Assembly (NCBI GenBank): GCA_016215705.1
Contig: JACRIR010000082.1
Coordinates: 1 to 46,715 of the forward strand
DNA from: Candidatus Poribacteria bacterium
GTDB taxonomy: Bacteria; Abyssobacteria; SURF-5
Direction of reading: 5' to 3'
Length of the DNA stretch: 46,715 nucleotides
Positions 1 to 7,891 of this stretch are shown piece after piece. Under the pieces are notes generated by a model. It was not told the DNA's origin. It saw only the letters and a list, made by a program, of their open reading frames with translations, and did no database searches. The first letter of the stretch is position 1, and the number at the start of each line of letters is the position of its first letter. The translations under genes were made by a program, and so were the position numbers.

Positions 1-262
1 CGATGTGTTGACCGATCCGGATTTCACGGAAGCGACGATAGACCTGAGCGCATTGGACCTTAGTGGCGTCTGGACACTGTCGTTTGACATCATCGATGTC
101 GACTTCCAGGAGAATTCAGCCCTGGCGCTGGACAATATATCCATAACGCCTCCAGGCGCGCCGGTTCCCGAGCCTGCCACGCTTCTGCTGCTCGGAACGG
201 GGTTGACCAGCCTCGCGTTCTATCGACGGAGGATGCTGACATCTGCCGGCAAGTCGATGTAG
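1..262 (+). CDS. PEP-CTERM sorting-domain protein (3' end only)
   Basis: The reading frame is open from the left edge, so this is the last roughly 86 residues of a longer exported protein. The C-terminus shows the PEP-CTERM arrangement: a Val-Pro-Glu-Pro-Ala motif, a hydrophobic stretch (TLLLLGTGLTSLAFY) and a basic RRR cluster near the end. In this family the tail is recognised and cut by a membrane exosortase, in organisms that also make an exopolysaccharide matrix. The preceding acidic beta-rich residues look like the end of a surface jelly-roll type domain. The start and the rest of the protein are outside the window, and no exosortase gene is visible here. The Met at position 5 is internal, not a real start. 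Confidence 0.85.
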   Translation, partial: DVLTDPDFTEATIDLSALDLSGVWTLSFDIIDVDFQENSALALDNISITPPGAPVPEPATLLLLGTGLTSLAFYRRRMLTSAGKSM

Positions 263-680
263 CGCAAAGGCAATGATCGGCCACGCCTTCTTCTGTGGCT
301 CTGTGTTATTGTACAACGCATGCCAGTGCCACGTATCGGCGCATCAACGAGAAGAAACAACACCGGAGCGGCATTCCGCGGAATAAGCAGGTGAGGAGCA
401 CCGGCAAGAAGAATTGCAAGAAATCCCTGAGCGAGGAGAAATAGAGAGAACCGGTAAGAGAGTCAACACGATATAGGCAGGAACTTCAGATTCCAAGCAA
501 AAGCGGACATTGAACTCCGAAGGTATTGTTGTGTTGCGAGAGCATTGAAGGTTCAGGCAGTTCCTCGGCGCAAGGCGTTTTTGTGTTTGCTCTTGAAGAC
601 CGGCATGCGGAAAGGGAGAAAATCCCAATTCTTTGTGAAAGATTCCCCCCTTATCACCGGTCAACGAAAGGAGAATTACC
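263..680. other. Intergenic stretch, no gene recognised
   Basis: This 418-base gap between the PEP-CTERM gene and the propeller gene holds no ORF with a convincing ribosome binding site. A short palindrome (ATTCCGCGGAAT, about 374-385) is visible, but there is no T-tract terminator and no good sigma-70 promoter. The promoter for the downstream gene presumably lies here but could not be recognised. Confidence 0.5.
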
Positions 681-2339
681 ATGAGAAGCGAGAGGCGCGA
701 GAGGTTCTCCATACCGCTTTGCTTGGTTTTGTGTCTTTGCATGCTGGCGATTGCCGGTTCGGTAGAAGCCAAGTCCATGTACCTTGTGGCAAACCATCAT
801 ACCGGCCAGTTTGACGCTTATGATATTGGCGTTGGCGGTACGGTGGCTTATCAAGCCCGCTATACACTGACATATGCTACCGATCCGGCGGGGGTTGCCG
901 TCTGGCAGGACCATCCAACCCATCCAACCAGGGCGTTCCTTTTCTTGACAAGCGAGTTTAGCAGCGGAGTCGAGTTCGTGGATGCGATAACAATGACTTC
1001 GCGTGGTCGCTCGAGCGGCCCAAGTGACCTCGCCGGAATTGATGTCGATGACGCGAATAATATCGTTTACTCCATACGGAGGGCCACCAATGACCTGTAC
1101 GTTTTTGCCTTTAACCCCAATACCATGACTCTTACGCCACAGGCTGGTTCACCGATACAATTGCCGGGGTGCTCCGGCGCCATGGGTATTGCGCTTGACG
1201 AATTGCACAACAGGCTCTACCTGGCGGACACCAGCGCCAGAGTAGTGAGAGGATACAACACAACGACATGGGCTCAGGAGATGTCTTACACACCGAGCGG
1301 CGCTCCGCTTGGTATTGCTGTCGATAGGGTTCGGGGCTTTATCTATACCGTCACCCCCGATGGTTCCTGCGCAAACGACCAACCGACATCCAGTTATCTG
1401 CTCTGTAAGTATGACATCGCAACGGGCGCTCAAACAACCGTAAACAAAGGACATGGTGGCATGGGCATCGCCGTGAATGAGGACACGGGTTACGTCTACA
1501 TCACTGAGGGATGCGCCGGAGATGCTCTGAGTGTCTGGAATCCCCATACTACTCCATTTACGCAAATTCAGAGAACCGCAGACCTTGGGAATCCTGCCGG
1601 TGTAGCGATTGGAAATGTCAGCTTCAATCCCTTGAACCTTGAGAAATATGATGGCCTTAACGCCGGTGGTTGCGTGCATCCGTCAAGGGACCTGACCTAC
1701 AGTCTTTGTTTTGACAATGCGCAAGGCGCATCTGATGTGCACAACGTGCGCGTTGTCGACCAACTCCCGTCCGAGGTGAGTTGGCTGTCCGGAGGTTCCT
1801 ACGATCCTGTTAGCGGACAAGTTGTTTGGGACGCGGGAACGCTTCCGGCCGGCGCAACCGAACAGTGTGTCCAGTTGGCTGCACGGGTTAACCCGGGTAC
1901 TCCTGAGAATAGCACGATTCTCAACAGCGCAACCATTGACAGCGACGAGACGCCCGCCACGACGGACACGATTCAGACCATGGTTTGCACGGGCTGTGAA
2001 ACGATACCCAATGTTTTTGTCGAGTACAGAGGTGTCACGTTCAATCGCATCACCAAAGTCATGTCCGGTAACTGCACGATCCGAAACGACAGCCCCGATA
2101 CACTTATTCCGGAAGTGAGACTCATTGTCGAAAGTATCAGCAGCGATCCGTTGGTTACGGTGGCCAATGCGGATGGGGTGACAGACGACGGGAAGCCATA
2201 CTTTGATTTCAGCGCATCCCTCGGAGCGGATGGCAGACTCTCGCCCGGGGAGACGACAAGCGCTAAAGTCATTCAGTTCAATAACCCGAATCAGACACGC
2301 TTCCGCTGGACCTATTCCGTCTGCGCTTACGTGGAATAA
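681..2339 (+). CDS. Secreted beta-propeller protein with C-terminal DUF11-like domain
   Basis: This 552-residue protein begins with a clear signal peptide: a basic n-region, the hydrophobic core IPLCLVLCLCMLAIAG, and a likely cleavage after Val-Glu-Ala near residue 30. Residues about 35-310 form repeated units of the type seen in YVTN/NHL-like propellers (for example GIALDELHNRLYLADT, GIAVDRVRGFIYTV and GIAVNEDTGYVYITEG). Residues about 320-430 resemble the DUF11 conserved repeat domain of surface proteins, and a further beta-rich domain follows. Cysteine pairs suggest disulphides, in keeping with export. An AAAGGAG site about 8 bases before the ATG supports the start. No PEP-CTERM, LPXTG or membrane anchor is seen, so the protein is probably released or held non-covalently. 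The substrate or partner is unknown. Confidence 0.8.
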   Translation: MRSERRERFSIPLCLVLCLCMLAIAGSVEAKSMYLVANHHTGQFDAYDIGVGGTVAYQARYTLTYATDPAGVAVWQDHPTHPTRAFLFLTSEFSSGVEFVDAITMTSRGRSSGPSDLAGIDVDDANNIVYSIRRATNDLYVFAFNPNTMTLTPQAGSPIQLPGCSGAMGIALDELHNRLYLADTSARVVRGYNTTTWAQEMSYTPSGAPLGIAVDRVRGFIYTVTPDGSCANDQPTSSYLLCKYDIATGAQTTVNKGHGGMGIAVNEDTGYVYITEGCAGDALSVWNPHTTPFTQIQRTADLGNPAGVAIGNVSFNPLNLEKYDGLNAGGCVHPSRDLTYSLCFDNAQGASDVHNVRVVDQLPSEVSWLSGGSYDPVSGQVVWDAGTLPAGATEQCVQLAARVNPGTPENSTILNSATIDSDETPATTDTIQTMVCTGCETIPNVFVEYRGVTFNRITKVMSGNCTIRNDSPDTLIPEVRLIVESISSDPLVTVANADGVTDDGKPYFDFSASLGADGRLSPGETTSAKVIQFNNPNQTRFRWTYSVCAYVE

Positions 2340-2367
2340 AGAAGCGCCAAAGAGTCTGCAGATGATT

Positions 2368-2401
2368 GAGAGCCGCGCGAAGCTGCGCGGCTCTCTTTTT
2401 T
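2368..2401 (+). terminator. Rho-independent terminator of the propeller gene
   Basis: A perfect 11-bp stem (GAGAGCCGCGC pairing with GCGCGGCTCTC), a 6-base loop and a run of six T residues lie 29 bases after the stop codon. Confidence 0.92.
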
Positions 2402-2591
2402 GCTGTCTGGTAGAGCGCTTCCTAAATTTTGTTGCGCCGCTCCAATTGTTGTCCATCATCCCCCCGTAAACCGGATGCGGATGGCAGATAGCGTCCGCAT
2501 TCCTTGTCGGCTTTGGCATATCCCTTGCAGCTACATCTCGCCTTATGCAGTGAATAGATCGCAATAGCCACACAGCGTTTGCGCGCAATCA

Positions 2592-2621
2592 TTGACTTAC
2601 CACAAAAACTCTTAATATAAT
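2592..2621 (+). promoter_or_regulatory. Sigma-70-type promoter of the GNAT gene
   Basis: TTGACT (2592-2597), an 18-base spacer and a perfect TATAAT (2616-2621). Transcription would start near 2628, just before the GAGGAG ribosome site of the acetyltransferase. Confidence 0.75.
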
Positions 2622-2644
2622 CGCAGAAATCGAGGAGTATGAGA

Positions 2645-3115
2645 ATGACCGGGAAGGCAATTGCTACAATACGTGAGGCCGAGAAGCGCGATGTGCCCGC
2701 AATCGTCGAGATGATGAAGGGGCTCATAATCAAGACGAGTGAGGCGGAGGCGCGGGGCGCGTCGACGTTGGCCGAGTATGAAAAAGTGTTTGAGCGAATC
2801 CGGATAGACCCTAACCACAAGCTCTTTGTGGCCGAGATGGAAGGAAGAGTAGTCGGCGCGGCAGACCTCCTGCTCGTTCCCAACCTCTCGCACCGTGGCC
2901 TCCCTTGGGCCCTTATCGAAAACGTGGTTATTGACGAGAGCATGCGGCGGAAGGGAATCGGCCGCGAACTTGTGAAACACCTTATCGACGTCGCCAAGAA
3001 GAGCGGCTGCTACAAGATAGGCCTCAGCAGCGACCGGAAACGCACTGCCGCGCACCGGCTCTATGAATCCCTTGGCTTCGACCAGTACGGGTTATCTTTC
3101 CGTATGTATTTCTAG
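2645..3115 (+). CDS. GNAT family N-acetyltransferase
   Basis: This 156-residue protein has the GNAT fold. It opens with a strand of the ATIREAEKRDVPAIVEMM type. The acetyl-CoA binding motif A is visible as VVIDESMRRKGIGRELVKHLI (roughly residues 95-115, core R-R-K-G-I-G), and motif B follows in the AHRLYESLGFDQYG segment. The family moves an acetyl group from acetyl-CoA to an amine, but the substrate cannot be read from the sequence. An ATG six bases upstream (2639) sits only one base from the GAGGAG ribosome site. The ATG at 2645 has a 7-base spacing and is the better start. It appears to be monocistronic, with its own promoter. Confidence 0.88.
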   Translation: MTGKAIATIREAEKRDVPAIVEMMKGLIIKTSEAEARGASTLAEYEKVFERIRIDPNHKLFVAEMEGRVVGAADLLLVPNLSHRGLPWALIENVVIDESMRRKGIGRELVKHLIDVAKKSGCYKIGLSSDRKRTAAHRLYESLGFDQYGLSFRMYF

Positions 3116-3252
3116 ACCGAGAAAAAGTCATAAGTCGAAGGTCAAATGGACGCTAAGAGAGGCATAATCCTCGTTCTGAGCGACTTTGAGCGAGTATCCG
3201 AAATGGCTCGACTCAGGAATCGGGACTTGCGTTCCCCTTTCGTCTTTGCCCT

Positions 3253-3642
3253 TCATAGGTACCCGCCTGTGAGGCTGTATATGAGCAGCCCGAGCACAAA
3301 CATTGTGACAGCGATGTACGTGTAGTCTTTCTGCCGAACAAAAGCGAAGAGCGAGAATGCGACACGCGCTACCGGCGTGGCTATCAAGAGTATAAGACCC
3401 AACTGGATCAGACCCCGGCCACGCAATGATAGCGCCTCGGTTACGATTCCTGAAACCGTTCGCAGGCCCGTCGGCTCTCCGTGAAAAACCCCATAATTGG
3501 GCGCCGACGCGCCGTGGCGATACAGGTATATGAACCCTCCAACCAGGACTACTATCGCGGCGAGGACAACGCCTGTCCTCAAGAGGTTCCCCAGGATTTC
3601 CTCCACCTGCTGGTCACTCCATGATGTCGTCGCACGTCTCAT
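3253..3642 (-). CDS. DUF1634 family membrane protein
   Basis: This 129-residue protein has three predicted membrane helices (VLAAIVVLVGGFIYLY, LIQLGLILLIATPVARVAFSLFAF and YIAVTMFVLGLLIYSLTGG). Its overall pattern matches DUF1634, a family usually encoded beside TauE/SafE-type anion transporters, as here. The ATG at 3642 is chosen because a GGGGAGG site lies 8 bases upstream and only one base separates it from the stop of the transporter gene. The longer reading to 3666 would overlap that gene. It is probably an accessory subunit of the neighbouring transporter, which is an inference from co-occurrence. Confidence 0.85.
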   Translation of the reverse strand: MRRATTSWSDQQVEEILGNLLRTGVVLAAIVVLVGGFIYLYRHGASAPNYGVFHGEPTGLRTVSGIVTEALSLRGRGLIQLGLILLIATPVARVAFSLFAFVRQKDYTYIAVTMFVLGLLIYSLTGGYL

Positions 3643-3643
3643 C

Positions 3644-4480
3644 CTAAAACCTCCCCGCCAAGCCACTGTAAATCATCTCGAATCCCAAGGCCGCTATGAC
3701 GACGGCGAATATGATTCGCAGGACCCGACTCCGGGCGACCACGAGCACCCGTGCGCCCAGAAGAGAGCCAAGCAACACGCCGAGCATGACGGGCATGGCC
3801 AGTCCCGGGTCGATGTACCCCCTGTTAAAGTAAATCCCTGCGCTTGCAGCCGCCGTCACCCCTATCATGAAATTGCTCGTGGTGGTTGATACTTTGAATG
3901 GGATGCGCATAACCTGATCCATTGCCAGCACCTTGAAAGCGCCGGCGCCGATGCCGAGAAGCCCTGAAAGAGAACCGGCAACAAGCATTAGGACAAACCC
4001 GAGAGGGACGGAATGCACGTGATACGGTTGTTGGCCCTCGGGTGTGGGGTAAGCGCTGTCCATCTTCAGGCGGACTGCCAGCGGGTCCGGCTTGTCGGGC
4101 GCCAGCCGTACGCGCCTGGGTTTGCTCGAAATGTAGCCGGAATACAATAGAACGATACCGAAGATGATTCCGATCCAGTTGCCTGACACCGTTGCGGCAA
4201 GAAATGCTCCGATAAGTGCGCCCACCGTGGTGGCAATCTCGAGAAACATGCCGACTCGAATGTTTGTGTAGCCCTCTTTCACATATGCCGACGCGGCCCC
4301 CGAAGAGGTCGCAATCACCGAAACGAGAGACGCGCCGGCCGCGTAGCGGATGTCGATTCCGAAAACCAGTGTCAGGAGCGGCACGAGCACAACGCCGCCG
4401 CCGAGCCCTGTCAGCGAGCCCAGAAAACCCGCGAAAAAGGAGCCCACCCAGATGAGCGCAGTCAGTTCGAGAATGTTCAT
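3644..4480 (-). CDS. TSUP family (TauE/SafE-like) anion transporter
   Basis: This 278-residue integral membrane protein shows the two-fold repeat of the TSUP family. An N-terminal half carries the GxxGxLxGLGGGVVLVPLL signature (around residues 18-38). A second half carries a related GSLSGLLGIGAGAFKVLAM motif after a hydrophilic loop of about 50 residues. The family exports or imports sulfite, sulfonates or other organic anions, and the substrate here is unknown. The ATG at 4480 overlaps the TGA of the preceding mprF-like gene (ATGA), indicating translational coupling. The 66 residues readable upstream are out-of-frame mprF sequence and do not belong to this protein. Confidence 0.9.
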   Translation of the reverse strand: MNILELTALIWVGSFFAGFLGSLTGLGGGVVLVPLLTLVFGIDIRYAAGASLVSVIATSSGAASAYVKEGYTNIRVGMFLEIATTVGALIGAFLAATVSGNWIGIIFGIVLLYSGYISSKPRRVRLAPDKPDPLAVRLKMDSAYPTPEGQQPYHVHSVPLGFVLMLVAGSLSGLLGIGAGAFKVLAMDQVMRIPFKVSTTTSNFMIGVTAAASAGIYFNRGYIDPGLAMPVMLGVLLGSLLGARVLVVARSRVLRIIFAVVIAALGFEMIYSGLAGRF

Positions 4481-7032
4481 TTTGTGACGGCCCCTTTGAA
4501 TCCCCTCGAAATCAACGTGGCAAGATTGGCCAGAATGAGGGGCAGCGCCAGGCCGCCGGGAGACGCCAGATAGCGCGGCCTCCATTCGGGATCGAATTTC
4601 TCTTTGTATTGCCGCAGCCCCTGGAAGTTGTAGAAGTGTTCGCCGTGCTGGAAGACAAGCGTGCCCACGCGATTCCATAGGGGACCGAGCTTTCGGCCTT
4701 CGAGCCCCGAAAGCGGCGCCATTCCAAGGTTGAACCAGTGGTATCCCTGCTCCTTGCCCCAGAGCATGAGATTGATGAAGAGATACTCCATGGAGTCGTG
4801 AGTCGCCTCGGGCAGGTACCGCATGAGATCAATAGATAGCTCCTCGTTCGCGGCCCCTTGCCAAACGTTGGCGAAGGCCACGACCTTGCCTTCCTTGCGG
4901 ACGACCGCGGCCGGAAACCGCTTCAGGTAACCTTCGTCAAAGAACCCGAGTGAGAACCCTTTCTCGCGGGTGTTCTTCTCCGCCAACCATGCGCCGGATA
5001 TACTTTTGAACTCGGGCAACAGAGAGGAAACCCTGTCGGAGGAAATCACCTCGAAAGAACAACCCTCTTTCTCGAGTTTGTTCTTGATGTGACGCATTCC
5101 TTTGCGGCCGCCTCCTTCCAGAGAAAAGGTTTCCAACTGAACGCGGGCCTCTTCTCCAAGCTTGAGCAGCGTCAGGCCCAAATCGAGATAGATAGGAATA
5201 TCCTCTTGAGAAACCTCATAGAAAACCGTCCACCCGGCATGCCGGTCACACATCTCGCGAAACTTCCACGTTAGCTCGGCAGCTTCTTGCGGCGGACCGA
5301 CGGGGTCGCCAAGCGCTACCCAACTGCGTCCCTCGACGCCGTACATGATAAACGCGGTTTCCTTGTCGCTAAACAGGAACGATTTGTCTCCGAGTAGCGC
5401 AAGATTTGCCAATGTGGCGGGCGATTGCCGCGCGATTTCGGCGGCCTTCTCGAGAACCTGGGGATCCGGAGGCGCCGGCTGGGGAGCGGCAGGGCGAAGC
5501 AGCTTCGCAAACGCGAAGAACAATGCGAGCGTGAAAGCGCCCACGGTCGCGCGAAGAAATCGCGGCGCGCTGCCGGAAAATGTAAAATGCCACCACAGGT
5601 CGCTCGTGTATTCAACGTGCTTGTACGAAAAAATCCCAAGCCAGATGGACGCCAGAAGCACAATCACGATTGCAACGACCCAGCCGGGATTGAACCGCTC
5701 GGCCAGGAGCGACGCCTTTCGGTAGAAATGGCGGCGGCACGGCGCCAGCGCTATGAGCATCACCGATAGGGCAATAGCCTCCTCGTAGTCCAGACCCTTG
5801 AAAAGCGAGAAAAAAATCCCGCAGATGAGGAAAATCACTGTGACAATGTATGCGGCGTCCAGTCTTCGCTGCAATCCCTGAGCCAGGATCAACAGGCCCA
5901 TGCCCGCTACGCTCCCGAGCAGATGCGATATTTCCATCGCCGGCAGCGGGACGAAATCCTTGAGCCACATCTGCCGCCATCCGACCACGGGAGTCGCTCC
6001 CGAGAACAAGAGAATGGCGCCGCCGACAAATGTGGTGAACGCCAGAACGCTCGGCACAACACTCGAGACCTGCTCGCCGACAATGCGCGCGGCCCATTCC
6101 ACACTTTTTCGCCCGCGCAAGACTTCCTGACCGGCAAGGAGGACGGAGGCCGTGATGAGTGGGAGAAGATAGTACAAGCCTCTATACGCGAGGAGCGGGC
6201 CGAGGATATCTGAAACCTGTACGCTTCGGCTGAGGAGCGCCAGGATGGCAGTTTCGAAGACGCCCAGCCCGCCGGGCACCTGGCTCACTATTCCCGCCGC
6301 CTGCGCCAACATGTAAATGCCGGCAAGATGCGGGAACGTAAGGTGCGCTGCCGGCGGCAGAAGCGCATAGAAAACCGCACACGCCAGAAGCCAGTCCAAC
6401 AAAGAAATGGTAATCTGCGCGAGCAAAAGCGTGAGCGGAGGGGGTGAGAACTCCCAATCACGAATCCTGACCGGTTTCCGTCCCAACGCGGCCCAGACAA
6501 CCGGAATGGCAGTCAGAACCAGGAAGGCCACCCCGATGGGATGCACGGAAACAAAAGGGATATGCAAAGCTCTCGGAATCGCTAACGGCTCAACAAGAAA
6601 CACCGAGCCGGTGAGTAAAAGGAATCCGAGCCAGAAAGTAACCGTACAGAATACGACCACTTTCGTGATCTCGAACGCTGAAAGCCCCCATGCCGAATAG
6701 AAGCGATACCGCACCGAACCGCCGGCAATCATGGAAAAACCGAGATTGTTGCCGAAGGCATACGCGATAAATGAGACGAGCGCGATCTTGCCATATGAGA
6801 GCGGCCGCTGAATGTAGCGCAACGCGAGAGCGTCATATCCAGTCATTATAAGATAACTCAAGACTGTGAGCGCGGCGGCTAAGAACAATTGGCGGGCCGG
6901 AATCTGGCGGAAGCTGTTTGCCAGGTCATGGAAATGATACTCCCTCAACTCTCGATGCAGCACCCAGAGGACTAAGGCAAAAAGGATGACGCTGACCAGA
7001 GGTCCCACCATGCGCAGCAGTTTTCTCTTCAT
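4477..7032 (-). CDS. mprF: MprF-like phosphatidylglycerol aminoacyltransferase and flippase
   Basis: This 851-residue protein has the MprF layout. Residues 1 to about 510 hold many membrane helices, including the flippase-type segment with QVPGGLGVFETAIL. A soluble C-terminal domain of about 300 residues (DUF2156, GNAT-like) follows, with SFLFSDKETAFIMYGVEGRSWVALGDPVGP at its start and a FNLGMAPLSGL segment near the end. MprF moves lysine or alanine from aminoacyl-tRNA to phosphatidylglycerol and flips the product to the outer leaflet, lowering surface charge and giving resistance to cationic peptides. The ATG at 7032 opens the typical short basic N-terminus. Its ribosome site is weak. The gene is first of a three-gene operon with the TSUP and DUF1634 genes. 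The amino acid used cannot be told from sequence. Confidence 0.9.
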   Translation of the reverse strand: MKRKLLRMVGPLVSVILFALVLWVLHRELREYHFHDLANSFRQIPARQLFLAAALTVLSYLIMTGYDALALRYIQRPLSYGKIALVSFIAYAFGNNLGFSMIAGGSVRYRFYSAWGLSAFEITKVVVFCTVTFWLGFLLLTGSVFLVEPLAIPRALHIPFVSVHPIGVAFLVLTAIPVVWAALGRKPVRIRDWEFSPPPLTLLLAQITISLLDWLLACAVFYALLPPAAHLTFPHLAGIYMLAQAAGIVSQVPGGLGVFETAILALLSRSVQVSDILGPLLAYRGLYYLLPLITASVLLAGQEVLRGRKSVEWAARIVGEQVSSVVPSVLAFTTFVGGAILLFSGATPVVGWRQMWLKDFVPLPAMEISHLLGSVAGMGLLILAQGLQRRLDAAYIVTVIFLICGIFFSLFKGLDYEEAIALSVMLIALAPCRRHFYRKASLLAERFNPGWVVAIVIVLLASIWLGIFSYKHVEYTSDLWWHFTFSGSAPRFLRATVGAFTLALFFAFAKLLRPAAPQPAPPDPQVLEKAAEIARQSPATLANLALLGDKSFLFSDKETAFIMYGVEGRSWVALGDPVGPPQEAAELTWKFREMCDRHAGWTVFYEVSQEDIPIYLDLGLTLLKLGEEARVQLETFSLEGGGRKGMRHIKNKLEKEGCSFEVISSDRVSSLLPEFKSISGAWLAEKNTREKGFSLGFFDEGYLKRFPAAVVRKEGKVVAFANVWQGAANEELSIDLMRYLPEATHDSMEYLFINLMLWGKEQGYHWFNLGMAPLSGLEGRKLGPLWNRVGTLVFQHGEHFYNFQGLRQYKEKFDPEWRPRYLASPGGLALPLILANLATLISRGFKGAVTK

Positions 7033-7444
7033 TGCGATTTGGTTCCGCCTGCGCAAGCTGACACAAATAATATCATGCGGCCACCCCTCCCCCATTCTCC
7101 CGATGTTCTTATCATTCCCACCCCTCTTTGTCATTCCCACACGAACCGTCCGTGGTGTCAAGCACGTCAATCAATTCTTCTTTGTCGTTCCCCCCTCTTT
7201 GTCATTCCCGCGAAAGCGGGAATCCATGTTTTCCTAAAATCAGACATTTGGGCAACGCGCCGTGTACACCTGATCCCTGCCGGCAGACACGAAATAGAAT
7301 ATAGTACGAATCCCGGCAAGAAGCAAGCCGCATTTGCTTTCGCATGAAGCTTGGGTTAAAGTTTGAATGTCAGTTCTACTCGTGCAATTCGTTCCATTCG
7401 CGCGATTCGTGATCCAAGAATGTTTCTGTTTGGAGGTGTATCAC
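7033..7444. repeat. Intergenic region with degenerate REP-like palindromes
   Basis: This spacer between the divergent mprF and V4R genes contains several imperfect copies of a CTTTGTCATTCCC motif (near 7126, 7180 and 7198). One complete palindrome is at 7204-7223 (ATTCCCGC, GAAA loop, GCGGGAAT), the common bacterial REP type. At 7381-7412 there is a piece related to the ATTCGCGCGATTCGTG repeats found again near 36840 and 40613. Confidence 0.65.
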
Positions 7445-7891
7445 ATGGTCGTAAAACCGGAACAAATCGGGAAACCAAAGCGGGCCACACTGGGGTACGA
7501 CGTCCCCGTAACGCTTATTCGGCTCACATTGCTCTCGCTCGAGGAAATCCTTGAAGAAAACGCGCCACTTACACTTCAAATGCTTGGCCGCTCGATTGGC
7601 CGCTCCCTCGGCGCGACGACTATCGATGACATCCCACGCATCCTCGCAGAGATGAAGATAGGGCTCGGCAAGATCACCCGCAATTCCGAAGATATGTTGA
7701 CGATTCGCCTCATGGAATGCGTCGGCTGCTCCGGCATGCAGGATTACAATGAATCAATTTCTCAGTTCGAGAGAGGACTTCTCGCGGGAGCACTCGAGGC
7801 GGCGAGCGGCTCAACCGTCAGCATCAAAGAGACCAAATGCTGCACACAAGGCCACGGCTTCTGCGAATTCGAAGCGGTCCTCATGAAGTAA
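7445..7891 (+). CDS. V4R (4-vinyl reductase-like) domain protein
   Basis: This 148-residue protein is essentially one V4R domain, a small-molecule-binding alpha/beta fold. It carries the expected cysteine-rich signature: E-C-V-G-C-S-G-M in the middle and K-C-C-T-Q-G-H-G-F-C-E-F near the end. V4R domains occur in bacteriochlorophyll enzyme BchJ and in sensors of the XylR/DmpR type, and stand-alone copies have no firm function. The ATG at 7445 follows a GGAGG site by 8 bases and is preferred over an ATG 78 bases upstream. The four cysteines could bind zinc or another ligand. The gene ends by overlapping the convergent glycosyltransferase gene by 11 bases. Confidence 0.85.
   Translation: MVVKPEQIGKPKRATLGYDVPVTLIRLTLLSLEEILEENAPLTLQMLGRSIGRSLGATTIDDIPRILAEMKIGLGKITRNSEDMLTIRLMECVGCSGMQDYNESISQFERGLLAGALEAASGSTVSIKETKCCTQGHGFCEFEAVLMK

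Noticed and set aside
1683-2588. A 301-residue reverse-strand ORF over the end of the propeller gene
   Set aside because: It crosses the intrinsic terminator and the propeller coding region, its composition is arginine-rich and it has no domain.
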